Counted from the first letter of the stretch, positions 44,079 through 55,847 are shown. The stretch: DNA of 64,000 nucleotides from Ectobius pallidus (GCA_964059195.1 CAXKWD010000007.1:61566705-61630704); one strand, 5' to 3'. The notes: a model not told the origin generated them from the letters alone. Translations and numbers: made by a program.

Positions 44079-44259
44079 CAGTATACAGCCACATATTCCC
44101 CATCCCCTTACATTGTCACGGACATCATTTTATTTACCAAATTATCATTAACAATCCCCTTTCGGTTGAGATCTTACTAATATACTAACTGCAACGACGG
44201 TACAAGGTCAGCGACACCAAAACCGTCGATAAAGAAGCCCCAACAACAAAAACAACAAC
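44079..44259 (+). other. 3' UTR and CAA-rich tail of the outer LINE
   Basis: Non-coding, ending in CAACAACAAAAACAACAACA. A tail of CAA/TAA triplets is common in I-clade elements. Confidence 0.65.
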
Positions 44260-44269
44260 AACTTCACTA

Positions 44270-44962
44270 TGGCAAGCACCTTAGCTTTATCCCAGTACCG
44301 ATACTTCGGTACCGAATTTTCGTGGTACTACTCTACACAACGCAGAAGAGGTAGTCTACCAGAACTTCAAGACCTGGACTTCTAAGGCAAATAAGCCTTT
44401 ACCCTCTGCCTCCAGCAGCAACTTCAGCTTGGCAGACTTCTCTACATAACCTCACCGATGGGATCTTAGGCATTTATTAATACTTTCAAACGAGTCCAGG
44501 ACAACCTACATACTCTCTACAAATTTAAAAGTTAAGTACGAACAATGTAAAACATTAAGGTTAAATCCAAACTAGCCCATAGCATGGCAGCTTGTATAAT
44601 TCTATTGAACCATTTGGCACTTCGTGCGGGGTTCACATTGCTACACATTAATTAGCTCAAATGTAGTGAGCACTCATCCTGTACCAGTAATTGTAAATCT
44701 GCATGTATAGATTTTCCGGAGTTTTTGGGCAATCAGCCACCTCCGCCTTTTCATGCACTAAACTGAGTTCAGCTAAAGAATAGCCTGAACATTTAAGCAA
44801 AGGCTGAAATTAGCCAATCTCAACACAATCTATATATTCATTGCATCTTTCTTGGTTATCCAAACCTGGACCACGTAAGATTATATTTGTATTACTTTAG
44901 CTTTACAGCAATAAATTGTTACCTCTGTTGTTTGAATTATTTGATATTATTTCATATAATCA
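44270..44962 (+). repeat. BEL 5' LTR, piece 3
   Basis: It matches the 3' LTR from GGCAAGCACCTTAGC to the end at ATAATCA. It includes a TTTTTGGGCAATCAGCC word shared with the LTR-like regions near 17760 and 57840. Confidence 0.9.
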
Positions 44963-45195
44963 ACATCTTGTTATTTTATTATACTAATTGAATTGTATGG
45001 TTTTCAGCAAACAATCCGAAGCAAGGACTTTGTATGCACTACCACTAGTGGAGCAACTGAACAGAGGCGGAATATACTACGAAGCTTCTGGACAGTCAGC
45101 CACAACACAGCAATTTGTAAGGTACGTGACAGTTCCTATAATACACTGCCCTCCCAGTGAACACCATGCCTGATAACGAATTAACTTCTTAAGCT
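44963..45195 (+). other. BEL leader between LTR and gag
   Basis: Non-coding leader. I cannot identify a tRNA match with confidence; a TGG-containing word at about 44998 is too far from the LTR end to be a usual PBS. Confidence 0.4.
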
Positions 45196-46581
45196 ATGGC
45201 TTCTCAAGCAAGTCAAGTGAAACACTACACGCAAAAACGTGCCATCATAAAAGGTAGACTCACCAGGTTTAAACAATGCATTGAAGACATTAAAGTGACT
45301 GATGACAACATAGACGAGGTTAAGTGTCATTTAACCCGTGAGGAATCTCTCCACAGTGAATTTGATGAATACCAAACTAAATTGGAACTTCTAGACTGTG
45401 ACCCCGAAGATGAACATGAACGACAGGACTTTGAAACTAAATATTATTCAGCTATAGGCCTAGCACTCAAACTAATCAGACAGTATGAAGCCATTTTCAT
45501 TCAACCTAACTTCAATCAGACTGAAAATCAAGCTCCACCTCAAGCTACTGCCAACATGCCAAAAGTCAACTTACCAAAAATAGATTTGCCCAACTTTGAT
45601 GGTCATTACCAAGAATGGTTGCCATTCAGAGAAATGTTTATCTCATTAGTACATGACAATAATTCACTGCCCACAGTGCAAAAATTTCACTATTTGAGGC
45701 TTGCAGTCAAAGGTTCAGCAGCTAAGCTCATTGACACGCTGCCCCTCACTGCAGACAACTATCAAACAGCATGGAAGCTACTTAACGAATGGTATCATAA
45801 CAACAAAGTTATAATACAACATTTGCTATGCTCTTTGCTGGATCACGACAAGCTCACTCGCGAATCCTCCAAAGCTCTCATGGACTTGCTTGACCACTTC
45901 AAACGTCAGGTTAGATCCATAGGATGCATAACCCAACCTGAGATGAGATGGGAATACATATTGGTCCACATCTTAGCCTCAAAACGTGATCCTGCTACAT
46001 CAAAAGCATGGAATCTTGAAAGCTCATCCAATGATTTAGACACATTTGATGACATTTGTACTTTTCTTCAAAGAAGAGGCCAGGCACTTCAAGCCACGCC
46101 TAAGGAACAAGCCATCAAAACTAAACAAGCCACTTATAGACTATCTGTCACAGGACATGGCTATCCTAGAACATTTCTAGCCAGTACTTCTACTACTTGT
46201 ATTCTCTGCAAAGCAGAGCACCCTCTGTTCAGATGCCAAAAGTTTGTCAACCTTCCTAACGAACAAAAATGGAATGTTGTAGCAAACAATAAGATTTGCA
46301 GCAATTGTCTCAAGACAGGCCATAGACACAATGACTGTACATCCAGATCTTGCTTTAAGTGCAATTCCAGACAGCACACTTCATTGCATCAAGACAGGCA
46401 AACGAATAACAACAACAACAGCATAAGGCAACACACGCCACAGCATCAAAGCGGCAGAAGCCAAAATTCCAGAATAGAACAAACTTATAAACCCACACCA
46501 GGTACATCAGGAACGGCATTTGCCAATAATGCACAAGCAGATACCAGTGTTCATACATTTCTCGCCACAGATCAAATCTGA
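45196..46581 (+). CDS. BEL/Pao Gag
   Basis: The ATG at 45196 opens 461 codons. The N-terminal half is a coiled coil (YTQKRAIIKGRLTRFKQCIE). The middle has the DUF1759 pattern of BEL elements: PKIDLPNFDGHYQEWLPFRE (LP.F.G....W..F...F), FHYLRLAVKGSAAKLI and LLNEWYHNNK. Near the C-terminus there are Cys/His clusters CILCKAEHPLFRC and CSNCLKTGHRHNDC. Gag forms the particle and binds RNA. The TGA at 46579-46581 is followed in the same frame by the protease, so it is a premature stop in a Gag-Pol polyprotein. Confidence 0.88.
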   Translation: MASQASQVKHYTQKRAIIKGRLTRFKQCIEDIKVTDDNIDEVKCHLTREESLHSEFDEYQTKLELLDCDPEDEHERQDFETKYYSAIGLALKLIRQYEAIFIQPNFNQTENQAPPQATANMPKVNLPKIDLPNFDGHYQEWLPFREMFISLVHDNNSLPTVQKFHYLRLAVKGSAAKLIDTLPLTADNYQTAWKLLNEWYHNNKVIIQHLLCSLLDHDKLTRESSKALMDLLDHFKRQVRSIGCITQPEMRWEYILVHILASKRDPATSKAWNLESSSNDLDTFDDICTFLQRRGQALQATPKEQAIKTKQATYRLSVTGHGYPRTFLASTSTTCILCKAEHPLFRCQKFVNLPNEQKWNVVANNKICSNCLKTGHRHNDCTSRSCFKCNSRQHTSLHQDRQTNNNNNSIRQHTPQHQSGRSQNSRIEQTYKPTPGTSGTAFANNAQADTSVHTFLATDQI

Positions 46582-46659
46582 ATCAAGGCTAGAAATGGCA
46601 AGCTCCACAAAGCAAGAGCACTTTTAGATTCAGGAGCAACACACACGTTCATCACAAAA
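46582..46659 (+). pseudogene. BEL protease, first part
   Basis: In the gag frame after the TGA the sequence reads KARALLDSGATHTFITK, with the aspartic protease motif D-S-G-A-T. It is cut at 46659 by the LINE insert and resumes at 47216 in the same frame (insert plus duplication is 561 bp, a multiple of three). Confidence 0.8.
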
Positions 46660-47215
46660 TAACAATAGACAATAGACAATAGACAAGTTTATTCGTCGTT
46701 AAGCATATCACAAGAAATGCAATAGACTTCGTCAGGTAACAGTAATTGACAATAGACAATAGACAAGTAGGCTACCAGCCTACTACTCATACAATATGGC
46801 CTTTTTTAAAAGGCAACATAACCTATTTATGTCTTAACAGTAATTCTTAAAACTAACTTATTATTTAAAACTTGCTAATTACATTGTCATTCAATAGTCT
46901 TAATACAATATAATAGAGTTATTTACACATAATTTTAAAATCTAGTTTACTATTTAAGAACTGTATATTTAAAAAGTCATTAATATTATACAAAGGATTG
47001 GTTTTGCACCAGACAAGCAAATTCTTTGAAAAAACTTCAACAGGCATACTGCGGAAATCCACTGGAAAATTGTTAAATATCTTCAAGCCTAAATGAGTGT
47101 GGTACTCCTGTGTTCTCGTTAACCTAACTCTATTTACATCTAAGTTTCTGCAATTTCTTGTGGGGTAGTTGTGTATATTTTCTCTTTTCAAATGACTGTC
47201 AGAATTTAATTTTAC
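46660..47215 (-). mobile_element. LINE 3' end inserted in the BEL protease
   Basis: A minus-strand LINE 3' fragment of 556 bp with CTATTGT-unit tails (46660-46690 and again at about 46745-46770). The apparent target duplication is CAAAA, short for a LINE. It encodes a C-terminal ORF2 remnant. Confidence 0.8.
46919..47215 (-). pseudogene. LINE ORF2 C-terminus
   Basis: About 98 codons with NYPTRNCRNLDVNRVRLT, GLKIFNNFPVDFRSMPVEVF and a LVWCKTNPLYNINDF tail. This is the F(N/D)-x-(I/L/F)-P block and following helix of LINE C-termini, with the stop at 46919. It is 5'-truncated at the insertion edge; the first residues in the frame lie in the BEL flank. Confidence 0.8.
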
Positions 47216-49899
47216 CAAAACACAGACTTCATAAGCTTCAGCTTAGCACCAATCAAACCTCAGTAGCAGTAACAGGAGTAAACCTTCATACTTCAAACAT
47301 TTATGAAACTGCTCATATGCAAATCAGGGACGCCCATAGGCAAGGCTACCACCGTAATCTACAATGCCTAGTTATAGAACAAATTGCCAAAGATATACCT
47401 ATTGCACCCATTTGCATCACTAACCTACACATACCAGATGACATCATACTAGCTGATGATGCATTTCATCTACCAGGAACCATAGATGTACTTCTTGGAG
47501 CAGACATATTTTGGAATCTAATCACTGGCAATAACCTCACAATTAGCAGAACTCAAAGATACAAGACGTTTCTCAGAGAAACAAGACTGGGTTGGATTCT
47601 TTCTGGACAAATCAGCCAGGGAAGACAAAGAAAACAAACAGTAAGATGTCACCTAACCATCACTGAGCAAATCCACAAACATATGGAAAAGGTTTGGGAG
47701 ATAGAAGAAAATGAAGTGCCCATACGTTCACAAGAAGATGAAGAATGTGAACAGTTCTTTCAGCAAACCATTGCCAGAACTGACACAGGCAGGTACATGA
47801 TAACTCTACCATTCAAGAAACCAACTAGCAACTTAGGCGCATCCCGAGCTGGAGCCCTCAAACGCTTCTATACTGTAGAAAACAGACTTATCAGACAGCC
47901 AACCATCTACCAACAATATGTTGACTTTATGAATCAGTATCAACAGTTGGGACACATGGAACCAGTCACACAGGACTACCATGTTGATGGCCCAAATGCA
48001 TACTACATCCCTCACCAATATGTGACAAAGGAAAACTCAAGCACTACAAAGCTAAGAGTAGTTTTCAATGCATCCTACAGAACGTCCACTGGTGTATCAC
48101 TGAACGACATACTGTACAAAGGCCCATGTGTTCAGCCAGACCTCTATACAACACTACTTAGATTCAGATATCACCCATATGTCCTAAGTGCTGACATTGA
48201 AAAAATGTACAGAATGGTACTTATACAACCTCAACACAGAAGTTTTCAAAGAATTTTCTGGCGCAGCAACAAGAATGAACCAGTAAAATTGTACCAACTG
48301 ACCACAGTAACTTATGGCCAGGCTAATTCAGTATATGCTGCAACAAGAGTTCTCAACCAATTAGCTCAAGATGAAAGTAACAAATTTCCTCAAGCAGCAA
48401 ATATCCTAACTAACAATTTCTATGTTGATGACTTGCTGGCAACTTTTCAAGCAGAAGATGAAGCCATACATGCAGCAGACCAACTAACTAAGCTACTTGT
48501 CACAGGTGGTTTCAACTTGACTAAATTATGCTCAAACTCAGAAACAGTGCTGGAGACCATTCCTAATGACAAAAGATCTACAGAAAGTTTAACACAACTT
48601 GAAGATGAAAATTCCATCAAGACATTAGGACTGCACTGGAATCCCAAGCATGATGTACTACAGTACACAGTGAAACAATTGCCATTAGCCACTACAAAAA
48701 GACAGATATTATCAGCCATTTGTACGTTATATGATCCACAAGGCTTAATTTCACCTCTGATCACATCTGCCAAACTTATTATGCAGCAAATATGGCTATG
48801 TAATATTGCATGGGACGAGCAAGCCCCCCAACACATTCAACAAACTTGGTTTGACTTGTATTCTAACCTCAAACTAGTAGAAAATTATAGAATACCCAGA
48901 AATGTACTACAAAATCAGAGCCTGCACACTGAACTGCATCTGTTTTGTGATGCCAGTCCTACTGCATATGGGACAGCATGCTATGTTAAGACAATTAACC
49001 ATGAGGATCACACAAACGTGCAAGTCCTCACTAGCAAATCAAAAGTTTCTCCACTTAAGCAAATAACATTGCCTAGACTTGAACTATGCGCAGCACTACT
49101 GGCAGCCCAATTGTATGGAAAAGTAAGCCAATCATTGCAAGTTACAGTCCAACAAGTCTATTTCTGGACTGACAGCCAAATTGTATTGCACTGGCTTAAC
49201 CAAGAGCCACACAAGTTGAATGCCTTTGTCGGACATCGTGCAGCTAAAATACAACAGCTTACACAGCACTGTTCATGGAAGCATGTGCCTTCACAGCAAA
49301 ATCCTGATGACATTATTACCAGACCCATCACACCTCAGAAGCTACATAATAATACACTTTGGTGGAATGGACCACAATTCTTGAAACACAATGAACAACA
49401 TTGGCCAGTTATCCATGATGTGCCAGTACCAGCAGAAATGTTAGAAATCAGTCATACAGCTAAAGCATTCACTGCATTACCAGTTCAAGATAACTTATTG
49501 ACCAAATATTCTTCTTTCAAGAAACTATTAAGAATTACAGCTCTTTGCTTGAGATTTAAGCACAACTGTTTGAATCACAATGACAGGCACATTCGTCCCA
49601 TTGTGTTGACAGAGCTCCAGACTGCACATGAATCAATAATCAAAAGGGTTCAAGAAGCTAGGCAAAGCCCATTGTTGCCACTGCATCCATATCTTGACAG
49701 CCAATACATTTTGAGAGTAGGAGGTAGATTACAACAATCTGACCTTAGCTATGACAGCAAACATCAAATATTGCTGCCATCTAAGCACCCTGTTACAGCA
49801 CTTATTATTCGTGATCTGCATTTGAAAAATCTTCATGAAGGATCACAAGGCCTATTGTATACACTAAGACAAAAATATTGGCCCATCAAAGGAATCTAA
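47216..49899 (+). pseudogene. BEL Pol: protease end, RT, RNase H, integrase zinc domain
   Basis: A single long open frame (its first codons, from 47158, are in the LINE insert). It reads protease C-terminus (IDVLLGADIFW), RT with VVFNASYRT, DIEKMYRMV and the catalytic FYVDDLLATF (Tyr422-Asp425 counted from 47158), RNase H with LFCDASPTAYG, LPRLELCAALLAAQL and WTDSQIVLHWL, then the integrase HHCC-like start (ILRVGGRLQQSDL, HEGSQGLLYTLRQKYW). It stops at 49899 in WPIKGI, where relatives continue with the rest of the zinc domain. The RT and RNase H motifs are intact. Confidence 0.9.
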
Positions 49900-50936
49900 A
49901 CCGTGAAATCAGCACTCAAAGGATGCTATGTATGTTTCAGACATCTTCCTACCACTTCAAACCAGATTATGGGAAACCTTTTCCGAACCTAGAGTAACAA
50001 TAAGAAGAAATGCACTGCAGTCGACTTTGTAGGTCCGCTTACTTTATAAGCCACTTCAGGCAGATCTAAGATAACTTAAAACGCTTATGTATCTATGTAC
50101 GTCTGCTTAGTTACGAAAGCAGTACACATTGATTTAGTAACTTCAGCCAGTTCTGAAGCATTCATTGCATCACTCCAAAGATTTACTTCCAGGAGAGGAC
50201 TTCCAGCACATCTATATCTGGACAATGGTAGAAATTTCGTTGGAGCTAACAATGAACTCAAACAGTTGCACAGCATGTTTCAGTTGGAACAAGTGCAGCA
50301 AGAGATAGTGCAGTGTACCTCAGGCTTGGGTATAGACTTTCATTTTTTGCCGCCCAGAGCCTCAAATATGGCCGGTCTAGTAGAGAGAAGCAACCGTAGT
50401 ATGAAGACTATGCGTAATACAGTGTTCACATACGAAGAGTGTTATACAGTGTTGTGCAAAGTGGAATCCATTATAAACAGTAGACCACTCACTCCAATGA
50501 GTAGTGATGTTGATGATTTCTCTGCGCTCACACCAGGACATTTTCTCATAGGTGCTCCTCTCAATGCTATTCCTACCCCTTCTCTGCAAGCTATCCCTGA
50601 CTCCCGACTGTCACGCTACCAGCAGTGTGAAAAGATTAGCCAAATCCTCTGGGATGGACAAAATAATATTTGAACACTCTGCAGCAAAGGCAGAAGTGGC
50701 CAATTGAGAAACCAGACATAAAGATAAATGACCTAGTCATTCTTGTTGTAGATAATTCTCCCCCTTTATTGTGGCCTTTAGTCAGGGTTGTTGAACTTCA
50801 TTCAGGACCTGATGGTCATGTTAGAGTACTTACTCTCAAAACCGCTACCTCTACATTTAAGAGGCCTATATCAAAAGTTTGTCCATTGCCCCAGCAGGAA
50901 AGTTTTCAAACTCATGTTCCCCTGGGGACTATGTAA
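49900..50936 (+). pseudogene. BEL integrase core and C-terminal domain, broken
   Basis: Immediately after the stop at 49899 the same reading continues with CYVCFRHL and, after more stops, AVDFVGPL (first catalytic Asp, codon at 50023). The frame 50095-50673 gives the second Asp (YLDNGRNFVGA) and Glu (GLVERSNRSMK), with TPGHFLIGAPL beyond. A frameshift at about 50670 leads to LQQRQKWPIEKPDIKINDLV, the DUF5641-like C-terminal domain of BEL integrases (LWPLVRVVELHSGPDGHVRV), ending at 50936 just inside the LTR. Three or more stops and a shift make it dead. Confidence 0.88.
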
Positions 50937-52024
50937 CATTTCAGGAGAAATGTTAACCTTTTCACATTGTGCAGTTTCTTTTCTATAAATTTGTTTATGA
51001 ACATACTTCTTAAACATTAGTAACCAAACATTCAATGAGTCGATCGATGTCTCTATCGATATCTCGAAAGCTTAGCAATGTTTTGAAATGTTTACAGACA
51101 CTCATAAACATTAATTATAAAACAATTTGCTAAATAGTTTTTCTTAGTTTTACAGATCTTTTGAAATACGATGATAATGTACACTCGCCGTACTTCAGAA
51201 TAGAAGTCTCGAGAAGTTTCTACGCCACTTCAATCGAGAAACTGAAAGCGCTCGAATGTAATTTTAGAGGGGGCACATAGTCTAACCTGTTTGACTCGTA
51301 TTCATTCTTCATCGAACTTCACTAAGGCAAGCACCTTAGCTTTATCCCAGTACCGATACTTCGGTACCGAATCTTCGTGGTACTATTCTACACAACGCAG
51401 AAGATGTAGTCTACCAGAACTTCAAGACCTGGACTTCTAAGGCAAATAAGCCTTTACCCTCTGCCTCCAGCAGCAACTTCAGCATGGCAGACTTCTCTAC
51501 ATAACCTCACCGATGGGATCTTAGGCATTTATTAATACTTTCAAACGAGTCCAGGACAACCTACATACTCTCTACAAATTTAAAAGTTTAGTGCGAACAA
51601 TGTAAAACATTAATGTAAAATCCAAACTAGCCCATAGCATGGCAGCTTGTATAATTCTATTGAACCATTTGGCACTTGGTGCGGGGTTCACATTGCTACA
51701 CATTAATTAGCTCAAATGTAGTGAGCACTCATCTTGTACCAGTAATTGTAAATCTGCATGTATAGACTTTCCGGAGTTTTTGGGCAATCAGCCACCTCCG
51801 CCTTTTCATGTACTAAACTGAGTTCAGCTAAAGAATAGCCTGAACATTTAAGCAAAGGATGAAATTAGCCAATCTCAACACAATCTATAAATCTACAATT
51901 CATTGCATCTTTCTTGGTTATCCAAACCTGGACCACGTAAGATTATATTTGTATTACTTTAGCTTTACAGGAATAAATTGTTACATCTGTTGTTTGAATT
52001 ATTTGATATTATTTCAAATAATCG
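50932..52024 (+). repeat. BEL 3' LTR (about 1093 bp)
   Basis: It starts TGTAACATTTCAGGAG and is uninterrupted, so it serves as the map for the three 5' pieces. The end, ATAATCG, has a base different from the CA expected; the 5' copy ends ATAATCA. Confidence 0.9.
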
Positions 52025-52157
52025 ACTGCTCAATTGACTACCAGAAGGAATATAACAGTAGGAGAAATCCATTAATTATATGTTAGAGATCCTAGAATCC
52101 TACCTAGCCCAATTCCCTACACTCATCAAAAACCGACTTCATAGGAATGGCCACTTG

Positions 52158-52728
52158 GACATTTTAAAATTTAAGATGGTGGCACTTCCTGTTCCGGTTC
52201 AAAATGGCGACGCTTCTTATATCAAATGGCGGAAGGCGGGAAGTTTGAAAATTTGGTGGAATTTCAAACGCCGGAATGCGGGAGGTTTGAAAATTGTATA
52301 TTAGAAATTCAAGATGGCAGAAGACGGGTGGTTCGAAAATCTTGGAGGAAACTCAAGATGGGTTCTAGCGCGAGGTTTTAAATTGTAAATTTCGAATTTA
52401 CCATTTTAAAATCCGATTTCACATTTACTATTCGATTATGAACTTTGTGCAAGACTTCCATCTGTAATTCGGTTTTTTATTTCACATTTTGACTTTGGAT
52501 TTTATTTCACATTTCGATTCTAGATTTCATGTCACATTTGTCCAAGACTACCATTGTGAGTAAAACGTTTAAGTGTGAGTTTGCGTAAGCATATTACATC
52601 CGAGACCGGATGCTAGATTATATTACGCATTGTCATCAGTTTCTTAATATCAGTTTTCTAACATACATCATTGCATTCTATGATCACATGATTATGGAGA
52701 TTATCGTCCTTCTTTCTCTCTCTCTTTA
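52158..52728 (+). repeat. Foldback left arm
   Basis: The outer part has 40-60-bp units with AAGATGGTGG, AAAATGGCGACG, AAATGGCGGAAGG and CAAGATGGCAG, each followed by a GGGAGGTTTGAAAATT-type block. Then come T/TTCACATTT repeats, the near-palindrome CATCCGAGACCGGATG at about 52597, and an ATCATGTGATTATGG-like stretch before a TCTCTC run. Confidence 0.75.
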
Positions 52729-53163
52729 TTTGGCTTCCGGCGCGAGATTTAAAAATATGTTTATTATGAATTGGTTCGTAAGAACAAAAGACTTCTGGCG
52801 GGGGATTTGAAATTGCATATCAATAGTCAATATGTTAATATTATTATCAATATTATTTATCTTATTCTTACGAGAGACTTCTTGAGATTCTGCTATACAT
52901 TTTAAAATTTATTCAGCGAGAGGTTTGAGAGCAAGCCGAGACATGATGTGTTCAAGGTCAACCTTACGCATCCAGACACGCGTCGAGACATCTCAGTGGG
53001 AGTCAGATGACTGAGGAGATGCGGCGCAAAGTGCGACTACAAATGTGGTATAGAGGCATTGAGGTTTCGTCACAAGAATTCTTTAATGATTTTTAAAAAA
53101 GTATTGAGTATAAAGTAAAAATAGTCATGTATTTAGAGTGTGAATAAAATAACTCTTCTCCGT

Positions 53164-53560
53164 CTCAAGTAAGTTTTATCCTGTTCAAAACAAAGGGGAG
53201 GAGAACTCACAGAGAGTTCGCGGAAAATTCGCATCATGTGACAAAACGTGATTGGTAAATGTTATTAGCATGCGCCATTACCAGTGTGTGGCTTGCTAGT
53301 GAAGAAGTAGTGTTCGTAAGTTCATGCAACAATAATATCAACACTTACACGTAAAACAACAAACTCTCTCTGGCATCGTCATCATTATAGTATATCAATT
53401 AGCAAACAAAACATATAGGATTCATTGTTCACGACGACCCTGTGGGTGAGTTGTACTGAGAATAAACAAACTACCATTATCACGGTGATGACATGCGTTC
53501 TCACGTGCGGACTATGTCAGCCACGCTTCTTTGTTTTGAACAGGATCATTCTTACTTGGG
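53164..53560. mobile_element. Palindromic MITE (CAAGTAAG ends)
   Basis: The left end CAAGTAAGTTTTATCCTGTT plus CAAAACAAAG is matched in reverse at 53520-53558. It is about 395 bp with no coding sense. A target duplication is not clear. Confidence 0.65.
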
Positions 53561-54053
53561 ATATAAAATAATATAAAGAATTTCTATACAATTATTTCTG
53601 GCTGTGCACACGAGACTGCGTTTTGGTCCAATATACAACGTTCTCTCGAAACGAAAATCGATAACTACTACAATCGACATAGCGGTCGATATGTAGCTAC
53701 GTAATTGACAGAAGTAACTATTTTTACGCGATCTTTATCTTAATTTACAGAGCACCTGAGCGTTTATACCAGTTGTAAGAATAGGTATTGTTAATATTGT
53801 TTTAAATTCAAACTCTTAGCAACCGTTAATCTTCACTTTAATTTGATATCATTTTACTTTTTTGGTTATGTTCGCCCTGTTTAATCCATTTCTGCTCCAA
53901 TTCTACTTATGAGGCTTCTTTGACCAAGGCAATTTTACACTACGTCTCATTATGACATCTACTAATGATCCTTAGGAAAAGGATTCTTTAAATCTATTTC
54001 TGCTATCTAAATTTCCTTTTTTGCCCATGACTGGATTTGAACTTGTCATCTTC
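53561..54053. other. No gene seen
   Basis: AT-rich spacer between two palindromic elements; nothing recognised. Confidence 0.4.
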
Positions 54054-54778
54054 CAGCTGGATAAAAAAATTAACGTAAGATTAACGTAAGATTTATAAAT
54101 AGCTCTAACATCAATATACATTCTTTTTTCATCCATCCATCTTCCTTTGTTCTTTTCTTTTTCTTTCCCATTTGTAACAATTTCGGCGTAAACTTCATTT
54201 TAGTATTTATTATTATAAATAACAAGTATCAGAACTCATTAAGAAATAAATTACATTTACTAGTATTAGACAGACACCAATATATTCCTGGCGCCAGAAC
54301 TTACCTAATGAATCATTGCGGTCCCTAGGAAGTTCTAATTAATTACATGTTAGACCTCAGGTTTAGTGTAGAAAATTATTAACGCTATTCATCCTTAACT
54401 TTTCTTAGAGTTATTTGTATGATCCGTTCTCATACACTTTGGTATTTTTAAAATATGTTTGTTAACGTGTAAGATGGTATTTCTATTATATCGTTTTCAC
54501 TGATGCAAAGATCAAGACCAAGACGCCACCAAGACAACGACAAGACAACGCCAAAACACCACCAAGACAATACCAAGACACCACCAAGACATCACCAAGA
54601 CACCAAGACCACAAGACCAAACCTAAAAGAACTGGATGAGGAGGTACCTCCTACTAAAATATGTAAAAAGTAATGTACAAAAGTAATATGGATGGATGGA
54701 TGAAAAAAGAATGTATATTGATGTTAGAGCTATTTATAAATCTTACGTTAATCTTACGTTAATTTTTTTATCCAGCTT
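54054..54778. mobile_element. 725-bp element with perfect 85-bp inverted repeats
   Basis: AGCTGGATAAAAAAATTAAC at 54055 and its exact reverse complement ending at 54777 extend for about 85 bp without mismatch (54054-54140 and 54690-54778). Each arm includes two copies of TTAACGTAAGA and a CATCCATCCAT run. The loop holds an ACCAAGACA minisatellite. No protein is encoded. Perfect arms suggest a recent origin or gene conversion. Confidence 0.75.
54511..54620. repeat. Minisatellite, ACCAAGACA units
   Basis: About ten irregular units of 9-12 bp on the pattern (C)ACCAAGACAAC within the loop of the inverted element. Confidence 0.8.
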
Positions 54779-55193
54779 GAAGATATGATTTGTGATACAA
54801 TATAAATGATGTGTGATACAATAAAATATTGTAATAAATAATAATAATAATAAATTACGTACATCCCTTAAAGGGCCAAGGCCTCCTGGTTACCAGATAC
54901 AATTACTTTAACGTTAACCCATGAATTTTAGACTTTGGAAATCTCAACCATTTCATAAACACGTTTTGTTTTATTAGCAAGTGAGATATTCTGTACAAAC
55001 AATTTTTCCTATAGTTCATCACAAGCTTTGTGGTTAAAATAATATGCTTATTGTTTTTCAAGTTCTATAAGAGGATACTGCTCCATTTATACATTCTGAT
55101 TTTACTCTTTTATGATCCTATTCAGCTGACTGATCTCTCATAATACTACATCTGAGAATGGAGTTTATACTGTGGTATAGTACATATTGCGAT
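54779..55193. other. No gene; SINE-like scrap
   Basis: An AATAAT run at 54837-54853 is followed by CGTACATCCCTTAAAGGGCC, then AAGGCCTCCTGG, a scrap of the same SINE-like family as 27656. The rest is unassigned. Confidence 0.45.
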
Positions 55194-55506
55194 ACAAGTG
55201 CCGTAAGCGGTGCATACGGATCGAGATCCGTTATGCGCTTACGGCATGAGTATTGCATGCTATTTTTTGCACGATGATTATTTATATCAATTCAATTATA
55301 TTAATTGATATATTAGCTGAAAATATTATGTATATACATTATTGAAGATAGATGTTTATTTCAGAAAGTGATTCGCATGTGTTATTTGTTATGGGGACTG
55401 AATATTTGTTCTGTTAAAATCGCCACAAACTAGGGGGCCTCGGTTCCGGTCTTCCATAAAGGCTTGTATTATGATGATGTTACTTACGGCACTTGTGCTT
55501 TTTGTA
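55194..55506. mobile_element. Short element with ACAAGTGCCGTAAG ends and internal hairpin
   Basis: The left ACAAGTGCCGTAAG (55194-55207) and right CTTACGGCACTTGT (55493-55506) are exact inverted repeats. A third copy in reverse, GCGCTTACGGCA (55235-55246), forms a hairpin with the left end around CGGATCGAGATCCG. Length 313 bp, no coding sense. Confidence 0.6.
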
Positions 55507-55797
55507 ATGTTTACCGCACGGAGATTTCTTTTGTTTTCATGGCAACCAGATTGCGTGTGGGAATGTCAAGTTACGATCCACGGCAACAATATTAGTAAGT
55601 ACCACTAATTAGTTACGTCGTGCAAAAACATATTATCCTCACATATGCTACATATTAGTGGTGTAAAAAAGTTACTACTAAGTTCCTACTATCTCTCTAT
55701 ATTTAGGTGCTATTTTGGGATCTTGTTTAGGATATCAGTAGAATTTGTCAGTCAGAGTCATCAGAAAAAAATTGCGTAATCACTTGGTTATCGCAGG
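55507..55797. other. No gene seen
   Basis: Unassigned AT-rich sequence before an AG microsatellite. Confidence 0.4.

Positions 55798-55842
<45 letters not shown>
55798..55842. repeat. AG microsatellite
   Basis: About twenty AG units with one AT interruption. The left arm has only a short TCTCTC run at the matching place, so this expanded after duplication. Confidence 0.9.

Positions 55843-55847
<5 letters not shown>

Larger units (their letters stand above)
36417..44259 (+). mobile_element. LINE with RNase H (I-like), RT deleted
   Basis: It is flanked by AACGTCACTA (36407-36416) and AACTTCACTA (44260-44269), one mismatch in 10. It ends in a CAACAACAAAAACAACAACA tail. The content is a 5' UTR, ORF1 with zinc knuckles, an ORF2 endonuclease start, then directly the region after RT and RNase H. 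The RT itself is missing. A second LINE (about 38877-43275) interrupts the RNase H. Without that insert the element is about 3.4 kb, compared with 5-6 kb for complete relatives. Confidence 0.88.
34140..52024 (+). mobile_element. BEL/Pao retrotransposon expanded by nested insertions
   Basis: One element of about 7.6 kb is stretched to 17.9 kb. The 5' LTR is in three pieces (34140-34307, 36192-36416, 44270-44962), the 3' LTR in one (50932-52024). Interior: gag, protease, RT, RNase H, integrase, all with stops or breaks. The two LTRs differ at roughly 2-3 percent (about 17 differences in the last 690 bp). A target duplication at the outer ends is not clear. Confidence 0.9.

Noticed and set aside
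54860..54905. Considered as a complete SINE
   Set aside because: Only the core of about 40 bp is recognisable, without TSD or tail.
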